From Amycolatopsis tolypomycina (GTDB lineage Bacteria > Actinomycetota > Actinomycetes > Mycobacteriales > Pseudonocardiaceae), in contig NZ_FNSO01000004.1 of assembly GCF_900105945.1 (NCBI RefSeq), positions 7,258,001 through 7,322,000 on the forward strand: a stretch of DNA of 64,000 nt, written 5' to 3'. How positions within the stretch are numbered: position 1 is the stretch's first letter; each line of letters starts with the position of its first letter. The notes under the pieces were generated by a model, which worked only from the letters and a program-made list of their open reading frames with translations, made no database searches and was not told the DNA's origin. The position numbers and the translations under genes are program-made. Below, one piece after another: positions 63,782 through 64,000 of this stretch.

Positions 63782-64000
63782 TTAACCCAGCCGCAGCTTC
63801 GGCTTGTGCTCCAGGTGCGACAACCCGTTCCAGGCCAGGTTGACCAGGTGCGCCGCCACCTCGTCGCGCTTGGGCTTGCGCGCGTCCAGCCACCACTGGC
63901 CGGTCAGCGCCACCATGCCCACCAGTGCCTGCGCGTACAGCGCGGCCAGTTTCTCGTCGTAGCCCAGGGAGCCGAACTGCTGGGCCAGGATGTGCTCGAC
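63782..64000 (-). CDS. TetR-family regulator C-terminus, cut by window edge
   Basis: The frame is open to the last base; 72 residues visible, ending in KPKLRLG. The part with YAQALVGMVALTGQWWLDARKP ... VNLAWNGLSHL is typical of the ligand-binding domain of TetR regulators. The HTH lies beyond the window. Confidence 0.7.
   Translation of the reverse strand, partial: VEHILAQQFGSLGYDEKLAALYAQALVGMVALTGQWWLDARKPKRDEVAAHLVNLAWNGLSHLEHKPKLRLG

Overview
The window is chromosomal DNA from a very GC-rich actinobacterium. Third-position G/C dominates nearly every gene, starts are often GTG or TTG, and many neighbouring genes overlap by 4 bases (ATGA/GTGA). The set eno, a FtsB/DivIC-like gene, DUF501, ppx, mfd, mazG, a SurA-like lipoprotein, efeUOB and type 2 NADH dehydrogenase, together with intergenic palindromes of the CAATGTGGCGTT type, points to Pseudonocardiales and most likely Amycolatopsis. 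The genus is an inference from gene content and style; I could not run a search.

Positions 1 to about 19,400 look like an accessory arsenic/heavy-metal resistance island. It holds an MFS exporter cut by the window edge, two ArsO-like flavoprotein monooxygenases, Acr3, four arsenate-reductase (LMW-PTP fold) domains (one alone, one fused to an ArsR domain, two fused to an N-terminal helical domain), an aquaporin-type channel, a CoA-disulfide-reductase-like flavoprotein, three ArsR-type regulators and a CmtR-like regulator coupled to a Cys-tailed CDF transporter. Less ordinary cargo is mixed in: a divergently ArsR-controlled group of two tiny Cys-rich proteins plus an M28 peptidase, a QxK-type nuclease-like protein, and an Abi-like protein paired with a coiled-coil membrane protein. 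The island ends with an HTH protein and an Spd/DUF2637-like membrane protein of the kind found on actinomycete integrative elements. These abut the 3' end of a tRNA gene, the usual attachment site of such elements. That tRNA is odd: UAA anticodon with a short variable loop.

From 19,500 the content becomes core-like. 19.5-26.2 kb: ndh; a coupled endonuclease V/family 5 uracil-DNA glycosylase pair; an S10 carboxypeptidase; three tandem paralogous membrane proteins. 26.2-33.6 kb: a secreted subtilase downstream of a complete peptide ABC importer (SBP, two permeases, two ATPases). 33.9-40.8 kb: ppx, two resuscitation-type lytic transglycosylases, DUF501, FtsB-like, enolase, VOC protein, TPR protein and a 30-residue membrane peptide. 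40.97-44.35 kb: efeUOB behind two IdeR/DmdR-type iron boxes. 44.3-46.5 kb: TetR, SGNH hydrolase and PPOX proteins. 46.7-50.8 kb: an ECF sigma factor/anti-sigma/ABC transporter operon. 50.85-57.3 kb: mazG, SurA-like lipoprotein and mfd. The last 7 kb carries an LLM oxidoreductase, an XRE regulator, a PQQ-type sugar dehydrogenase, a beta-lactamase-fold protein, an SDR, an internally deleted isochorismatase remnant fused in operon to a Nudix hydrolase, a GNAT protein and the end of a TetR regulator.

Working picture: the ars genes reduce arsenate (ArsC copies), export arsenite (Acr3, possibly the aquaporin and MFS protein) and are switched by several ArsR-family repressors bound at inverted repeats between divergent units. 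The peptide importer plus subtilase suggest extracellular protein use. The efe operon supplies iron under DtxR-family control.
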